Assembly (NCBI GenBank): GCA_947176505.1
Contig: CAMWQW010000008.1
Span: 110,429 to 174,428, forward strand
Direction: 5' to 3'
Source: an uncultured Lachnospiraceae bacterium
GTDB taxonomy: Bacteria; Bacillota; Clostridia; Lachnospirales; Lachnospiraceae
DNA: 64,000 bases
This document shows positions 26,342 to 34,930 of this stretch, piece by piece. The translations under genes were made by a program, and so were the position numbers. A model generated the notes under the pieces. The model did no database searches. It had not been told where the DNA came from and was given only the letters and a program-made list of their open reading frames with translations. Numbering within the stretch: position 1 is the stretch's first letter; every line of letters begins with the position of its first letter.

Positions 26342-27682
26342 ATGCAGATACAGTTACCGGATAAAGTGAGTGAGATTATCGACAGACTGGGGGCAGCAGG
26401 CTATGAAGCTTATGCGGTAGGCGGCTGCATACGGGATTCCGTGTTGGGGAGAGAGCCCAATGACTGGGATATCACGACATCGGCAAAGCCTGAAGAAGTA
26501 AAACAGCTTTTTCCAAGGACAATCGACACCGGAATTAAGCACGGTACAGTGACGATTATGTTTGACAGGGAAGGCTTCGAGGTTACTACATATCGAATAG
26601 ACGGTGACTATGAGGACGGCAGACATCCGAAAGAGGTTACATTTACGGCATGTCTTGAAGAAGATTTAAAGCGTCGGGATTTCACTATCAATGCAATGGC
26701 ATATAATGAACAGTCCGGTCTGGTGGATATATTTGGTGGTATGAAGGATATACAACAGAATGTAGTGAGATGTGTCGGAAATGCACAGGAACGCTTTGCG
26801 GAAGATGCGCTGCGAATGCTTCGTGCAGTCAGGTTTTCGGCTCAACTGGGTTATCAGATTGAAGAAGGCACGAAGGCGGCAATCCGTAAGATGGCGACGA
26901 ATCTGAAATTAATCAGTGCGGAACGGATTCAGTCGGAATTGGTTAAGCTTGTGACTTCACCTTATCCTGACTACCTGCGTATGGCTTATGAGACAGGTAT
27001 TACAAAGCAGATACTGCCGGAATTTGATTTGTGTATGGAGACAGCGCAGAACAATCCGCATCACTGCTACAGTGTTGGGGAGCATATTCTTCATTCCATG
27101 CAGGAGATAGAAGCAGATAAAGTGTTGCGGCTCGGCATGCTTTTTCATGATATCGGCAAGCCGCAGACATTGACAATAGACGAAGCAGGAGTTACCCACA
27201 ACAAAGGACATGCGGACGTGGGGGAGAAAATGACGAGGGATATCCTGCAGCGATTGAAATTTGACAATGATACTCAGGATAAGGTAATAAAGATTGTGCG
27301 TTATCATGATCAGGAAATAGGACTTACCGAAAGCGGCGTCAGACGTGCCGTGAGTCGTATGGGCGAGGATTTTTTTCCTCTGTTGTTTGCCGTAAGACGT
27401 GCTGATATTCAGGCGCAGAGTGACTATCTGAGAGAAGAGAAAATGCAAAAGCTTGCGCAGATGAAAGAGTTGTACGACGGAATCTGTCGGAGGAAAGAGT
27501 GTTTAAGCCTGAAAAGTCTGGCGGTGACGGGAAGTGACTTAATTGCGCTCGGCATGTCACCCGGCAGGGAAATCGGAGAGTTGCTTCAAGAGTTACTTGA
27601 TTTGGTATTAGATAATCCGGAATGCAATACCCGCGAAGAGTTGTTGCGGATTTCCGAGGAAAAGATACGGAGTGATAAATAA
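26342..27682 (+). CDS. cca: CCA-adding tRNA nucleotidyltransferase
   Basis: About 446 residues. Class II nucleotidyltransferase head with AVGGCIRDSVLG and the catalytic DWD of NDWDITT, then RRDFTINAMAYN and the neck ERFAEDALRMLRAVRFSA. A C-terminal HD domain (FHDIGKP, about 270) is present as in long bacterial forms. It completes CCA ends, needed here since tRNA-Pro and tRNA-Tyr in this window lack encoded CCA. ATGAGGATTGAT fixes the start at 26342, 5 nt after GAGGA; upstream in-frame codons at 26309 and 26330 lack such a site. Confidence 0.95.
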   Translation: MQIQLPDKVSEIIDRLGAAGYEAYAVGGCIRDSVLGREPNDWDITTSAKPEEVKQLFPRTIDTGIKHGTVTIMFDREGFEVTTYRIDGDYEDGRHPKEVTFTACLEEDLKRRDFTINAMAYNEQSGLVDIFGGMKDIQQNVVRCVGNAQERFAEDALRMLRAVRFSAQLGYQIEEGTKAAIRKMATNLKLISAERIQSELVKLVTSPYPDYLRMAYETGITKQILPEFDLCMETAQNNPHHCYSVGEHILHSMQEIEADKVLRLGMLFHDIGKPQTLTIDEAGVTHNKGHADVGEKMTRDILQRLKFDNDTQDKVIKIVRYHDQEIGLTESGVRRAVSRMGEDFFPLLFAVRRADIQAQSDYLREEKMQKLAQMKELYDGICRRKECLSLKSLAVTGSDLIALGMSPGREIGELLQELLDLVLDNPECNTREELLRISEEKIRSDK

Positions 27683-27771
27683 ACTCAAATAAATTATAAT
27701 GCGATGTTTTTTTCATACTTTTAAACCCCTTCTCATAAGATAGGATAGACGACAAAGCGGGGGGTATTCGT

Positions 27772-28749
27772 GTGAATGACAGAGCAGTCAGCTTATTGGA
27801 GCAATATGAGATAGAGGTAAACCGGACATGGAAGGGGAGGGGAGCGATATTATGCGACTCAGACCGCGGCTTGTTTATTTTAAAAGAATATTGCGGACCT
27901 GCCGACAAAGTGGAATTTCAGGATTTTCTGTTAAAACATATTAATGAAAGCGGCGTGGTGCAGGCAGAATCTATCCTGCGGACAAAAGAGGATGAGATGA
28001 TCGTGTATGATCAGGATAGAGTTGCTTATATTGTTAAGACCTATTATGAAGGCAGAGAGTGTAATCACAGAGATATAGAAGAGTGCCGACAGGCGGTTTC
28101 TCTTTTGGCAAAGCTACACAATGTATCTGATTTGTCGGAATGTGATATTTTGTCCGAACAGCCGGTTTATCGTGTTGATAAGGAATATGAAAAACATAAT
28201 CGGGAATTAAAAAAGGTCAGAAAGTTTTTGCGCGAGAAGAGCCAAAAAACGGATTTTGAAATATATTTAATGAAACATTATGATTATTTCATGAATAATG
28301 CCTTGCAAATTACTGATGAATTGCGTTATTATGCCTATGAGGAAGATTCATATGATTTTCCTATTGTGTGTCACGGCGATTATCAGTACCATAATATTAT
28401 GCAGACAGAGTCCGGAAACGTTCTGCTTAATTTTGAAAAGTGTGTGAGAGACTATCCGGTACGGGATTTGTATCTGTTTCTGCGAAAGCTTTTGGAAAAA
28501 AATAACTGGTCGCAGACACTTGGAGATATGCTGCTTGAGAGTTATAATAAAGAGAAGACTCTGACAGATAAGGATTATAAACAATTGTATTACAGATTGG
28601 CGTATCCTGAGAAATTCTGGAAGATTGTTAATTTCTATTACAACAGCGGCAAAGCATGGATACCCGGAAGAAATATGGAAAAGATAGAGAAATTATTTGC
28701 ACAGGAAAGAGAAAAGCAGCTCTTTTTGGAGAGCATATTTAAACTGTAA
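27772..28749 (+). CDS. CotS/YsxE-like spore coat protein with kinase-like fold
   Basis: A 325-residue protein of the aminoglycoside phosphotransferase/choline kinase fold. The catalytic-loop-like VCHGDYQYHNIM is near 200-211, and FEKCVRDYPVRDLYLFLRK takes the place of the usual metal-binding IDFD (here NFEKC). The lysine region near the N-terminus is LKEYCGP. The form is typical of CotS-like proteins of spore-formers; loss of the second metal Asp suggests weak or no kinase activity. GTG start at 27772 after GCGGGGGGTATTC. Next gene begins 68 bp later. Confidence 0.82.
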   Translation: MNDRAVSLLEQYEIEVNRTWKGRGAILCDSDRGLFILKEYCGPADKVEFQDFLLKHINESGVVQAESILRTKEDEMIVYDQDRVAYIVKTYYEGRECNHRDIEECRQAVSLLAKLHNVSDLSECDILSEQPVYRVDKEYEKHNRELKKVRKFLREKSQKTDFEIYLMKHYDYFMNNALQITDELRYYAYEEDSYDFPIVCHGDYQYHNIMQTESGNVLLNFEKCVRDYPVRDLYLFLRKLLEKNNWSQTLGDMLLESYNKEKTLTDKDYKQLYYRLAYPEKFWKIVNFYYNSGKAWIPGRNMEKIEKLFAQEREKQLFLESIFKL

Positions 28750-28817
28750 GCGGACGAATGATTCATACATCAGTACAAAAGTGGTTTTACAGTATTGAAG
28801 AAAGGATACGATATAAG

Positions 28818-30671
28818 ATGCACGGAAGAATTTCACAGGCAGCAGCAGTGATTGTCATGCTGGCATTATTGATTACCGGCTGTACGTCACAGGCGAGCAA
28901 TATAGGTATGGCGAAAGGCAGCGAGGGCAGCGCAGTGGATACAGGATTTACAGTTACCACTGTGGGCAGCTATGATTCTGCGGATACGGCGGTGGTCATG
29001 TCTTCAGACCTGCAGAATAAAAGCGTAACTTTTATGAATATGAGTACGGGTAAGCAGTATACGTTGTACTATGACGGTACTACTTATATTGAAGATAAGT
29101 ATGGCAGCCCTATGACGATTTCCCAGATCAGGGCAGGAGACGTGGTGGATGTAAATTTCTTGAAAGGAAGAAGGCAGATTGCCAGCATGCAGTTGTCTCC
29201 TGCGGCGTGGGTTTATGATAATGTAGTGAATTACGATTTAGGAGGCGTTAATAAGACGGCGAGTATCGGTTCGACAACTTATTCTCTGCCGGATGACGTC
29301 GTTGTGCTTTCAGAAGGCAGACGTGTGGAAGTAATGGATATCGTTATGCAGGATGTTGTGTCCGTACAGGGAATCGACCATAAGATTTACAGCATCAACG
29401 TCGAGAAAGGACATGGTTATCTGCGGCTCAGAAATGACCAGCCATTGATTGGCGGTTGGATAGAAGTAGGCAATGCCGTTATCCGAGAGATTACGGAGGA
29501 CATGCTTTTGGTGGTGCCGGAAGGAGAATATCAAGTATTTCTTTCAAATAACGGTGCAAGCTGTACAAAAAGTGTAATCATAGAACGCGACAAAGAAGTA
29601 GTGCTGGATGTGGGCGACCTTGAGATTCCGGAAGATAAAACAGGAAGGATTCTCATATCTGTTACGCCGGAGAATGCCAAAGTAACGATAGACCATAAGG
29701 AAGTCGATATCAGCAGAGCAATAGAGCTGCCGTACGGAATACATCAGATACATTTGGAGGCAAGAGGCTACGACTCTCTGACAAAATATATTCAGGTTGG
29801 TTCGGAGTATGCGAAAATCTCCTTTACATTGGAAGAGCAGAAAGAGGATGACAGTAATTATCCGACCATCAGCCAGAATGATATAGAAGAGGAAGAACCC
29901 GATCTACTCACTGACAAGGATAAACCTAAGTCAGGCAACAGTATTTCTTCCAATAACTTGTCGTCTGTCAGCGATAATACGGTAAGCGCCTCTAACGGCA
30001 ATAAAGTATATATTGATTCGCCCAAGGGTGTTGAAGTATATCTGGACAGTATCTATATGGGAGTCTCACCAGTCAGATTCAAGAAGGAAGTCGGCAGGCA
30101 TACCATTACACTGCGAAAGAGCGGGTATAAGACAAAGAGTTATACGATTTATCTGTACAATGACAAAGAAGATATCACCTATTCCTTCACCGATTTGGAG
30201 AAGGATGGGACGAATTCATCCATAAGTGATAATACGACATCCACCGGAAGCACCAGTGACAAGACCACATCGACAGATACGACCAGCAGCGGGACGACGG
30301 GTGGTGAGTGTGAACATAATTATATAAATGGAAAATGCACAAAATGCGGAGAAATAGACCCTGCGCATGAACATAAATATGAAAACGGTAAGTGTACAAT
30401 ATGTGGAGAAATAAATCCAGACCATGAACATAGTTATGAAAACGGTAAGTGTACAATATGTGGGGAAATAAATCCAGACCATGAACATAGCTATGAAAAT
30501 GGAAAGTGCAAAATATGCGGGGAAATAAATCCAAATCATGAACATAGCTATGATAACGGCAAGTGTACAGTATGTGGAGAAATAAATCCAGACCATAAAC
30601 ACAGTTATGAAAACGGGAAATGTACAATTTGCGGAGAAACACAGTCACAGACCAGCGGAAATACTACTTAG
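28818..30671 (+). CDS. PEGA-domain lipoprotein with six Cys-rich C-terminal repeats
   Basis: About 617 residues. Signal peptide with lipobox LITGC (Cys about 22), so anchored to the outer face of the membrane. The first part (about 45-250) is a beta-rich unknown domain. Two PEGA domains follow, one around VTPENAKVTIDHKEV and one around GVEVYLDSIYMGVSPVRF. A Ser/Thr-rich linker (about 470-500) leads to six repeats of about 19 residues with pattern H-x-H-x-Y-x-N-G-K-C-x-x-C-G-E. I place the start at 28818 since the signal peptide begins there; the frame is open from 28758. Likely a cell-surface binding or wall-associated protein. Confidence 0.85.
   Translation: MHGRISQAAAVIVMLALLITGCTSQASNIGMAKGSEGSAVDTGFTVTTVGSYDSADTAVVMSSDLQNKSVTFMNMSTGKQYTLYYDGTTYIEDKYGSPMTISQIRAGDVVDVNFLKGRRQIASMQLSPAAWVYDNVVNYDLGGVNKTASIGSTTYSLPDDVVVLSEGRRVEVMDIVMQDVVSVQGIDHKIYSINVEKGHGYLRLRNDQPLIGGWIEVGNAVIREITEDMLLVVPEGEYQVFLSNNGASCTKSVIIERDKEVVLDVGDLEIPEDKTGRILISVTPENAKVTIDHKEVDISRAIELPYGIHQIHLEARGYDSLTKYIQVGSEYAKISFTLEEQKEDDSNYPTISQNDIEEEEPDLLTDKDKPKSGNSISSNNLSSVSDNTVSASNGNKVYIDSPKGVEVYLDSIYMGVSPVRFKKEVGRHTITLRKSGYKTKSYTIYLYNDKEDITYSFTDLEKDGTNSSISDNTTSTGSTSDKTTSTDTTSSGTTGGECEHNYINGKCTKCGEIDPAHEHKYENGKCTICGEINPDHEHSYENGKCTICGEINPDHEHSYENGKCKICGEINPNHEHSYDNGKCTVCGEINPDHKHSYENGKCTICGETQSQTSGNTT
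30309..30650 (+). repeat. six tandem 57-bp coding repeats
   Basis: The 3' end of the lipoprotein gene holds six in-frame copies of a 57-bp unit. Inner copies are nearly identical at DNA level, so the number can change by slippage or recombination; outer copies are more diverged. Confidence 0.93.
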
Positions 30672-30701
30672 CCTACCGAATGGAAGGAAAACAGAGAATA
30701 A

Positions 30702-31424
30702 ATGAATAGCACAGATAAGAAATATACATACGAAGAGTTTCTGGATATTATTAAAACGCTTAGGAGCGAGAACGGTTGTCCATGGGATAAAGTGCAGACC
30801 CATGAAAGCCTCAAGCCCTGTATGATGGAGGAGGCAGCAGAGCTGCTTGCCTCCATTCGTATTTATAATCAGACCGGCAATGCCGAGAATATGCAGGAAG
30901 AATTAGGTGACGTATTGCTGCAGGTTGTAATGCACGCACAGATTGCTTCGGAAGAAGGGCTTTTTACGATGGCGGATGTAGTGGATGATGTCAGTCGTAA
31001 GATGGTGCGCAGGCATCCGCACGTATTCGGTACAGGCAGTGCAGATACGCCGGAAGAAGTGCTTACAAACTGGGAGGACATTAAGAAAGAAGAGAAGAAA
31101 GGTAAAGAATGGGTATCGTCGCCACTGCGGGAGATACCGCAGGAACTACCGGCACTTACCAGAGCAGCCAAAGTATTGAAGAAAGCGGATAAGTATTATG
31201 AGCCGGGATGTACCTATGCAGAGGATATAGAAGGGATTCAGAGCGCAGTAGATGCGCTTAGAACATGCAAAGCTGAGGCACATGGTAAAGAGTTGGAGCA
31301 GATTATGGCGGATATGCTTATGCGGATGTCAGACATTGCCAGATTGTATAAGCTTTCATCCGAGCAGATACTTACTGACAGGATAGAAGATTTCATCGAA
31401 AAATATGAAAAAACGCCGTCGTAA
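30702..31424 (+). CDS. mazG: MazG nucleoside triphosphate pyrophosphohydrolase
   Basis: A 240-residue all-alpha NTP pyrophosphohydrolase that hydrolyses (d)NTPs and aberrant nucleotides. It shows CPWDKVQTHESLKPCMMEEAAE split over the N-terminus and the metal-binding motif EELGDVLLQVVMHAQIA. The second MazG-like half begins near PALTRAAKVLKKADK. It lacks the N-terminal methylase domain of B. subtilis YabN. ATG 30702 is preceded by GGAAGGAAAACAGAGAATAA. It opens the mazG-HU-rqcP-yabPQ block. Confidence 0.95.
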   Translation: MNSTDKKYTYEEFLDIIKTLRSENGCPWDKVQTHESLKPCMMEEAAELLASIRIYNQTGNAENMQEELGDVLLQVVMHAQIASEEGLFTMADVVDDVSRKMVRRHPHVFGTGSADTPEEVLTNWEDIKKEEKKGKEWVSSPLREIPQELPALTRAAKVLKKADKYYEPGCTYAEDIEGIQSAVDALRTCKAEAHGKELEQIMADMLMRMSDIARLYKLSSEQILTDRIEDFIEKYEKTPS

Positions 31425-31534
31425 AATATGATGGTATAATTGCATAAATCGACAATGCGAATTTACATAACGTATATGTCCTGATATGATTTCTTAAAAT
31501 ACCGAAAAATGCCGTAAAAATGCCTTTTTTATGC

Positions 31535-31563
31535 TTGACAACGGTGGTAAAAACGTTTATAAA
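31535..31563 (+). promoter_or_regulatory. promoter of the HU gene
   Basis: TTGACA (31535-31540), 17-bp spacer, TATAAA (31558-31563). It lies about 70 bp before the HU start codon. No gene is seen in the 31425-31635 gap. Confidence 0.8.
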
Positions 31564-31635
31564 TGTATGTAGGCGTTTCAAAAGAGAAACATCTAAGTAA
31601 ATAATAGAAGACTCATTTAAGAGGAGGAGTTTAAG

Positions 31636-31911
31636 ATGAACAAGACAGAATTAGTTGCAGCTATGGCTGATCAGGCAGGCTTATCTAAAAAAGATGCAGA
31701 AAAGGCTTTAAAGGCATTTACAGATGTTGTTGCTGAGGAGCTGAAGAAAGATGGTAAAGTACAGTTAGTTGGTTTCGGTACTTTTGAAGTTTCTAAGAGA
31801 GCAGCAAGAGAAGGTAGAAATCCTCAGAGTGGCGCTGTTATGAAGATTGCTGCTTCTAAGGCACCCAAGTTCAAAGCTGGTAAGGCATTGAAGGACATGC
31901 TTAACGCATAG
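31636..31911 (+). CDS. hup: HU family DNA-binding protein
   Basis: A 91-residue histone-like protein. MNKTELVAAMADQ at the start, GFGTFEVSKRAAREGRNPQ in the DNA-binding arm and a C-terminal KAPKFKAGKALKD are all typical. GAGGAGGAGTTTAAG before the ATG is a very strong ribosome site, fitting high expression. It has its own promoter and terminator within the mazG-yabP block, as in many Clostridia. Confidence 0.97.
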   Translation: MNKTELVAAMADQAGLSKKDAEKALKAFTDVVAEELKKDGKVQLVGFGTFEVSKRAAREGRNPQSGAVMKIAASKAPKFKAGKALKDMLNA

Positions 31912-31931
31912 TTTTAATGATGAAGAGTGAT

Positions 31932-31962
31932 AAAAGCCTGTATGCATCGCATATAGGCTTTT
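31932..31962 (+). terminator. terminator after HU gene
   Basis: AAAAGCCTGTATG pairs with CATATAGGCTTTT (one wobble) across a 5-nt loop, followed by ATTTGTAT. Confidence 0.88.
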
Positions 31963-32025
31963 ATTTGTATAATAGTAATGGCTTTGCAAAAAAGAGAAGC
32001 AAGATGCTTCGATATGGAGGTAAAC

Positions 32026-32268
32026 ATGAGACTAGACAAATATTTAAAAGTGTCCCGTTTGATTAAGCGACGCACGATAGCGAATGAAGCATGTGATGCA
32101 GGCAGAGTACTCATTAATGATAAACCTGCAAAGGCATCCGCCAATGTTAAGGTTGGGGATATTATTGCAATTCAATTCGGAAATAAGGAAGTTAAAGTGG
32201 AAGTTCTGGACGTTCAGGAGACTGTTCGCAAGGAGGAAGCCAAAGAATTGTTCCGATATCTGACATAA
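32026..32268 (+). CDS. rqcP: S4-domain ribosome quality control protein RqcP (YabO)
   Basis: An 80-residue S4 RNA-binding protein: MRLDKYLKVSRLIKRR, then AGRVLINDKPAKAS and VKVGDIIAIQFG. In Bacillus it assists RqcH in C-terminal alanine tailing on stalled 50S subunits. GATATGGAGGTAAAC sets the start at 32026; the open frame from 31978 has no ribosome site. Position between HU and yabP matches the Firmicute order. Confidence 0.93.
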   Translation: MRLDKYLKVSRLIKRRTIANEACDAGRVLINDKPAKASANVKVGDIIAIQFGNKEVKVEVLDVQETVRKEEAKELFRYLT

Positions 32269-32366
32269 TGATACGAGACAGTCATATTTGAAGAGAATCC
32301 AGCATACATTTAACAAGTAGCAAAACTGACAGGCACATTATGCTTCGCGGTTTTGGGGAGGTATGT

Positions 32367-32657
32367 ATGGAAGATTTGAATCATGTAAATAAGAGACCTC
32401 ACAAACTGATGCTTACCGATAGAAGGACATGTACCATCAACGGAGTCAATGATGTACTGTCATTTGATGTCAATGAAATTTTGCTGGAGACAGAACAGGG
32501 TATGCTGATGATTAAAGGCAGTGAGCTGCATGTCAGCAGATTGTCTCTTGACAAGGGTGAAGTGGACGTAGACGGACGGATTGACAGTTTTACTTATTCG
32601 GAGAATGCAGGGTACGGTTCGAAAGGCGAATCGCTGATAGCCAGATTGTTCAAGTAA
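32367..32657 (+). CDS. yabP: sporulation protein YabP
   Basis: About 96 residues of the YabP/YqfC family: HKLMLTDRRTCTINGVNDVLSFD, split by a turn, then ETEQGMLMIKGSELHVSRL. Required for late sporulation in Bacillus, membrane or coat-associated. GGGGAGGTATGT precedes ATG 32367; the longer frame from 32340 is not supported. yabQ follows 22 bp later. Confidence 0.93.
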   Translation: MEDLNHVNKRPHKLMLTDRRTCTINGVNDVLSFDVNEILLETEQGMLMIKGSELHVSRLSLDKGEVDVDGRIDSFTYSENAGYGSKGESLIARLFK

Positions 32658-32679
32658 CTCTTGGGGGAAATAGCAGAAT

Positions 32680-33168
32680 ATGAGTCAAGGCATTGTACAG
32701 GAAGTCACTTTTTTTCTACACTCCATCCTAATGGGTTTGATTATTACGTTTGCCTATGACTGGATACTGATATTCAGGAGGCTGTTCAGACATGGGAAGT
32801 TCTGGATGTCTGTAGAAGATTTTATTTACTGGTTTGTATGCGGAATCAGTGTGTTCTATATGCTCTACAGAGAGAATAACGGTGTCCTAAGGTGGTTTGC
32901 GGTAGTAGGAGCCGCTGCCGGAATGCTATTTTACAAATTGACTGTAAAAAATAGATTTGTGAGTATTATGTCAACATATATACACAAGATAATGTGGTTT
33001 GTTTTTCGCGTCATACAATTTGTGCTGAGACCGCTAAAATGCCTATTTTACGCCGTTCGAAGGTGTGTTCGATTCCTTAATAAAAAATTTAAAAAAGTAA
33101 AAGAATTTATTAAAAAGCGGTTGACGGTTTTCATAAAAACCCTTAGAATGGTTTTATGTAAACAGTGA
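32680..33168 (+). CDS. yabQ: spore cortex biosynthesis protein YabQ
   Basis: A 162-residue membrane protein with hydrophobic segments near 10-30, 45-62 and 68-86, then a long, very basic C-terminal tail with repeated Lys/Arg/Phe (about 110-160). YabQ is needed for spore cortex formation in Bacillus. The order yabP-yabQ-divIC supports the call. The basic tail is longer than I expect for the core family, perhaps for nucleic acid or membrane contact. Confidence 0.88.
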   Translation: MSQGIVQEVTFFLHSILMGLIITFAYDWILIFRRLFRHGKFWMSVEDFIYWFVCGISVFYMLYRENNGVLRWFAVVGAAAGMLFYKLTVKNRFVSIMSTYIHKIMWFVFRVIQFVLRPLKCLFYAVRRCVRFLNKKFKKVKEFIKKRLTVFIKTLRMVLCKQ

Positions 33169-33195
33169 AAATGAAAGTGGGGTATCATTAACAAC

Positions 33196-33501
33196 ATGGC
33201 GAGAAAAGCAGCATATCGTAGGAAGCGCCATAATAAGATGGGCATGCTTTTAGTTACCACAGTTGTTTTAATGATGCTGATTGTGGTTACAGTCAAAAGT
33301 GTAGAACTTCGTGACAAACGTGCAACCTATGCAATGAGAGAAGAAGCTTTGATGCAGGAGATTGAAGCGGAAGAGTTAAGAACAGAACAAATCGCAGAAT
33401 ATGAGAAATACACACAGACCAAGAAGTATGTAGAAGAAATTGCAAAAGAGAAGCTGGGACTGGTGTATGAAGGCGAGATTATTTTTAAAGATGGGAATTA
33501 A
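33196..33501 (+). CDS. divIC: septum formation initiator DivIC (FtsB-like)
   Basis: A 101-residue bitopic division protein: basic N-terminus, one membrane helix (about 15-33), then a coiled coil (about 35-75) ending in KKYVEEIAKEKLGLVYEGEI, which is typical of DivIC/FtsB. Works with FtsL and DivIB at the septum. It follows yabQ by 27 bp in the conserved order. Confidence 0.92.
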   Translation: MARKAAYRRKRHNKMGMLLVTTVVLMMLIVVTVKSVELRDKRATYAMREEALMQEIEAEELRTEQIAEYEKYTQTKKYVEEIAKEKLGLVYEGEIIFKDGN

Positions 33502-33641
33502 GCGGGTTTTGGATAATGTTCCGGAATCTGCTTTTTACTTTTGGTAATAATTCGGACAACCTCCTCATATATTGAGTATTGACTAAAAATAATTGTTCAG
33601 AGAATGTAGTGCTGGATGATCAAGAATGAGGGAGGCATGTC

Positions 33642-34880
33642 ATGAAGAAACAGGCAGAGGTCAGAGATGATAATAGAATAACAATTATACCGGAGTATGG
33701 AAGGCAGAGACTTCTGGGCTACGCGGAATCTTTTAGGGATTTGGCGGATTTGTTTGAACAGGATGAAGAAAGCGTTGATGATCAAGAGCCGGGTAAGACT
33801 GATGACCGCCTTGGCTATTTATGGCAGCGTAAGTTCCAAGAAAATCAAGAGCTATTGGCAGGGCACCTCAAGGAGATGGCACATATAATGGCAGAGGTTG
33901 CAAAGGAGACATGTCGTTATCATCCTATGGGTGAGAGAAGATATCGACAGATGTCTAAGCTGCTGAAAGAATCCGGTATCCAGCTCAAGAATTTTTTTGA
34001 ACTGGAACATGAGGATGGACATGTTGAAATCAGCTTGACTATGAAGACTGCCAGCGATAAAATGATCAGGTTTGGAGAAAGAGAACATATATCTGTGGAA
34101 GATGTGGCAGATTTCATATCGGCGGCTATGGGGAGTAAGCTTCGAGTGGCAAAAAATGCACCCATGTATCTGACTCCGGAGTGGAATACATACTATTTTC
34201 TGGAGGAACCGGCTTATCATTTGCTGACCGGAGTGGCTAAGGCAGTCAAAGAGACAGAAAAGATTTCGGGAGACAATTATACTTTTTATGAGTCGGACGA
34301 TGGCAAGATGACAATTATCCTATCGGATGGTATGGGTTCCGGTGATAAGGCATGTAGCGATTCCGGACGAGTCATCGAGATGATGGAGAGACTGTTGGAA
34401 GCCGGATTTCGTAAGGAATCGGCAATTCAGATGATCAACGGGGCGCTAACGGCATCCGGTAAAGAAGATAATCTGTCTACTTTGGATATATGCGAAATGA
34501 ATTTATATACGGGCGAGTGTGAATTTATTAAAGTAGGCGCAGCATGCACATACATTAAACGCGGACGTCTGGTGGACAGGCTCTCGACGCAGAATTTTCC
34601 TTTGGGTGTTTTCGGACAAATAGACATGGAAGTATTATATCGGACACTGCAGAGCGGCGACTACGTGATTATGCTCTCTGATGGTATTTTAGACGCACTT
34701 TCACAGGGAATTGGTGAAGAGGTGCTTCCGGAAATCATCGGTAAGATGGACTACAGCAATCCGAATGAAATTGCAAACCAGATTTTGGCTTATTGTCTTA
34801 AACAGAGCAATGGGCAGATTAGAGACGATATGACAGTACTGGTAACCGGAGTCTGGAATCAAGCCGATCATTGCAGTTGA
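33642..34880 (+). CDS. spoIIE: SpoIIE-type PP2C phosphatase lacking the membrane domain
   Basis: A 412-residue protein. Residues 1-200 match the regulatory region preceding the phosphatase in SpoIIE. The PP2C domain has SDGMGSGDKA (Asp229), SDGILDAL (Asp347) and RDDMTVLV (about 394-401), all metal ligands. SpoIIE dephosphorylates SpoIIAA-P to release sigma-F in the forespore. The Bacillus protein is about twice as long, with some ten N-terminal membrane helices; here there are none. The start is firm: GGGAGGCATGTC before ATG, and only 140 non-coding bp separate it from divIC. The locus position (divIC-spoIIE-tilS) is canonical. Confidence 0.88.
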   Translation: MKKQAEVRDDNRITIIPEYGRQRLLGYAESFRDLADLFEQDEESVDDQEPGKTDDRLGYLWQRKFQENQELLAGHLKEMAHIMAEVAKETCRYHPMGERRYRQMSKLLKESGIQLKNFFELEHEDGHVEISLTMKTASDKMIRFGEREHISVEDVADFISAAMGSKLRVAKNAPMYLTPEWNTYYFLEEPAYHLLTGVAKAVKETEKISGDNYTFYESDDGKMTIILSDGMGSGDKACSDSGRVIEMMERLLEAGFRKESAIQMINGALTASGKEDNLSTLDICEMNLYTGECEFIKVGAACTYIKRGRLVDRLSTQNFPLGVFGQIDMEVLYRTLQSGDYVIMLSDGILDALSQGIGEEVLPEIIGKMDYSNPNEIANQILAYCLKQSNGQIRDDMTVLVTGVWNQADHCS

Positions 34881-34930
34881 CAAGAAGATACGGAAGTATA
34901 AGTTTTACGATGCATAAATGCGGAGTTATC

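Noticed and set aside
27339-27908. 189-codon minus-strand ORF spanning the cca/CotS-like junction
   Set aside because: It overlaps two convincing plus-strand genes and encodes nothing recognisable.
30187-30648. Two minus-strand ORFs opposite the PEGA repeat region
   Set aside because: They are the reverse reading of the 57-bp coding repeats and inherit the repeat pattern; no start signals.
30309-30650. CRISPR-like direct repeats
   Set aside because: The repeats are contiguous and in frame within a coding sequence, with no unique spacers and no cas genes nearby.
33502-33641. Spo0A box upstream of spoIIE
   Set aside because: TTCGGACAAC at about 33551 resembles a reversed 0A box but has an extra base against TTGTCGAA, so I cannot support it.
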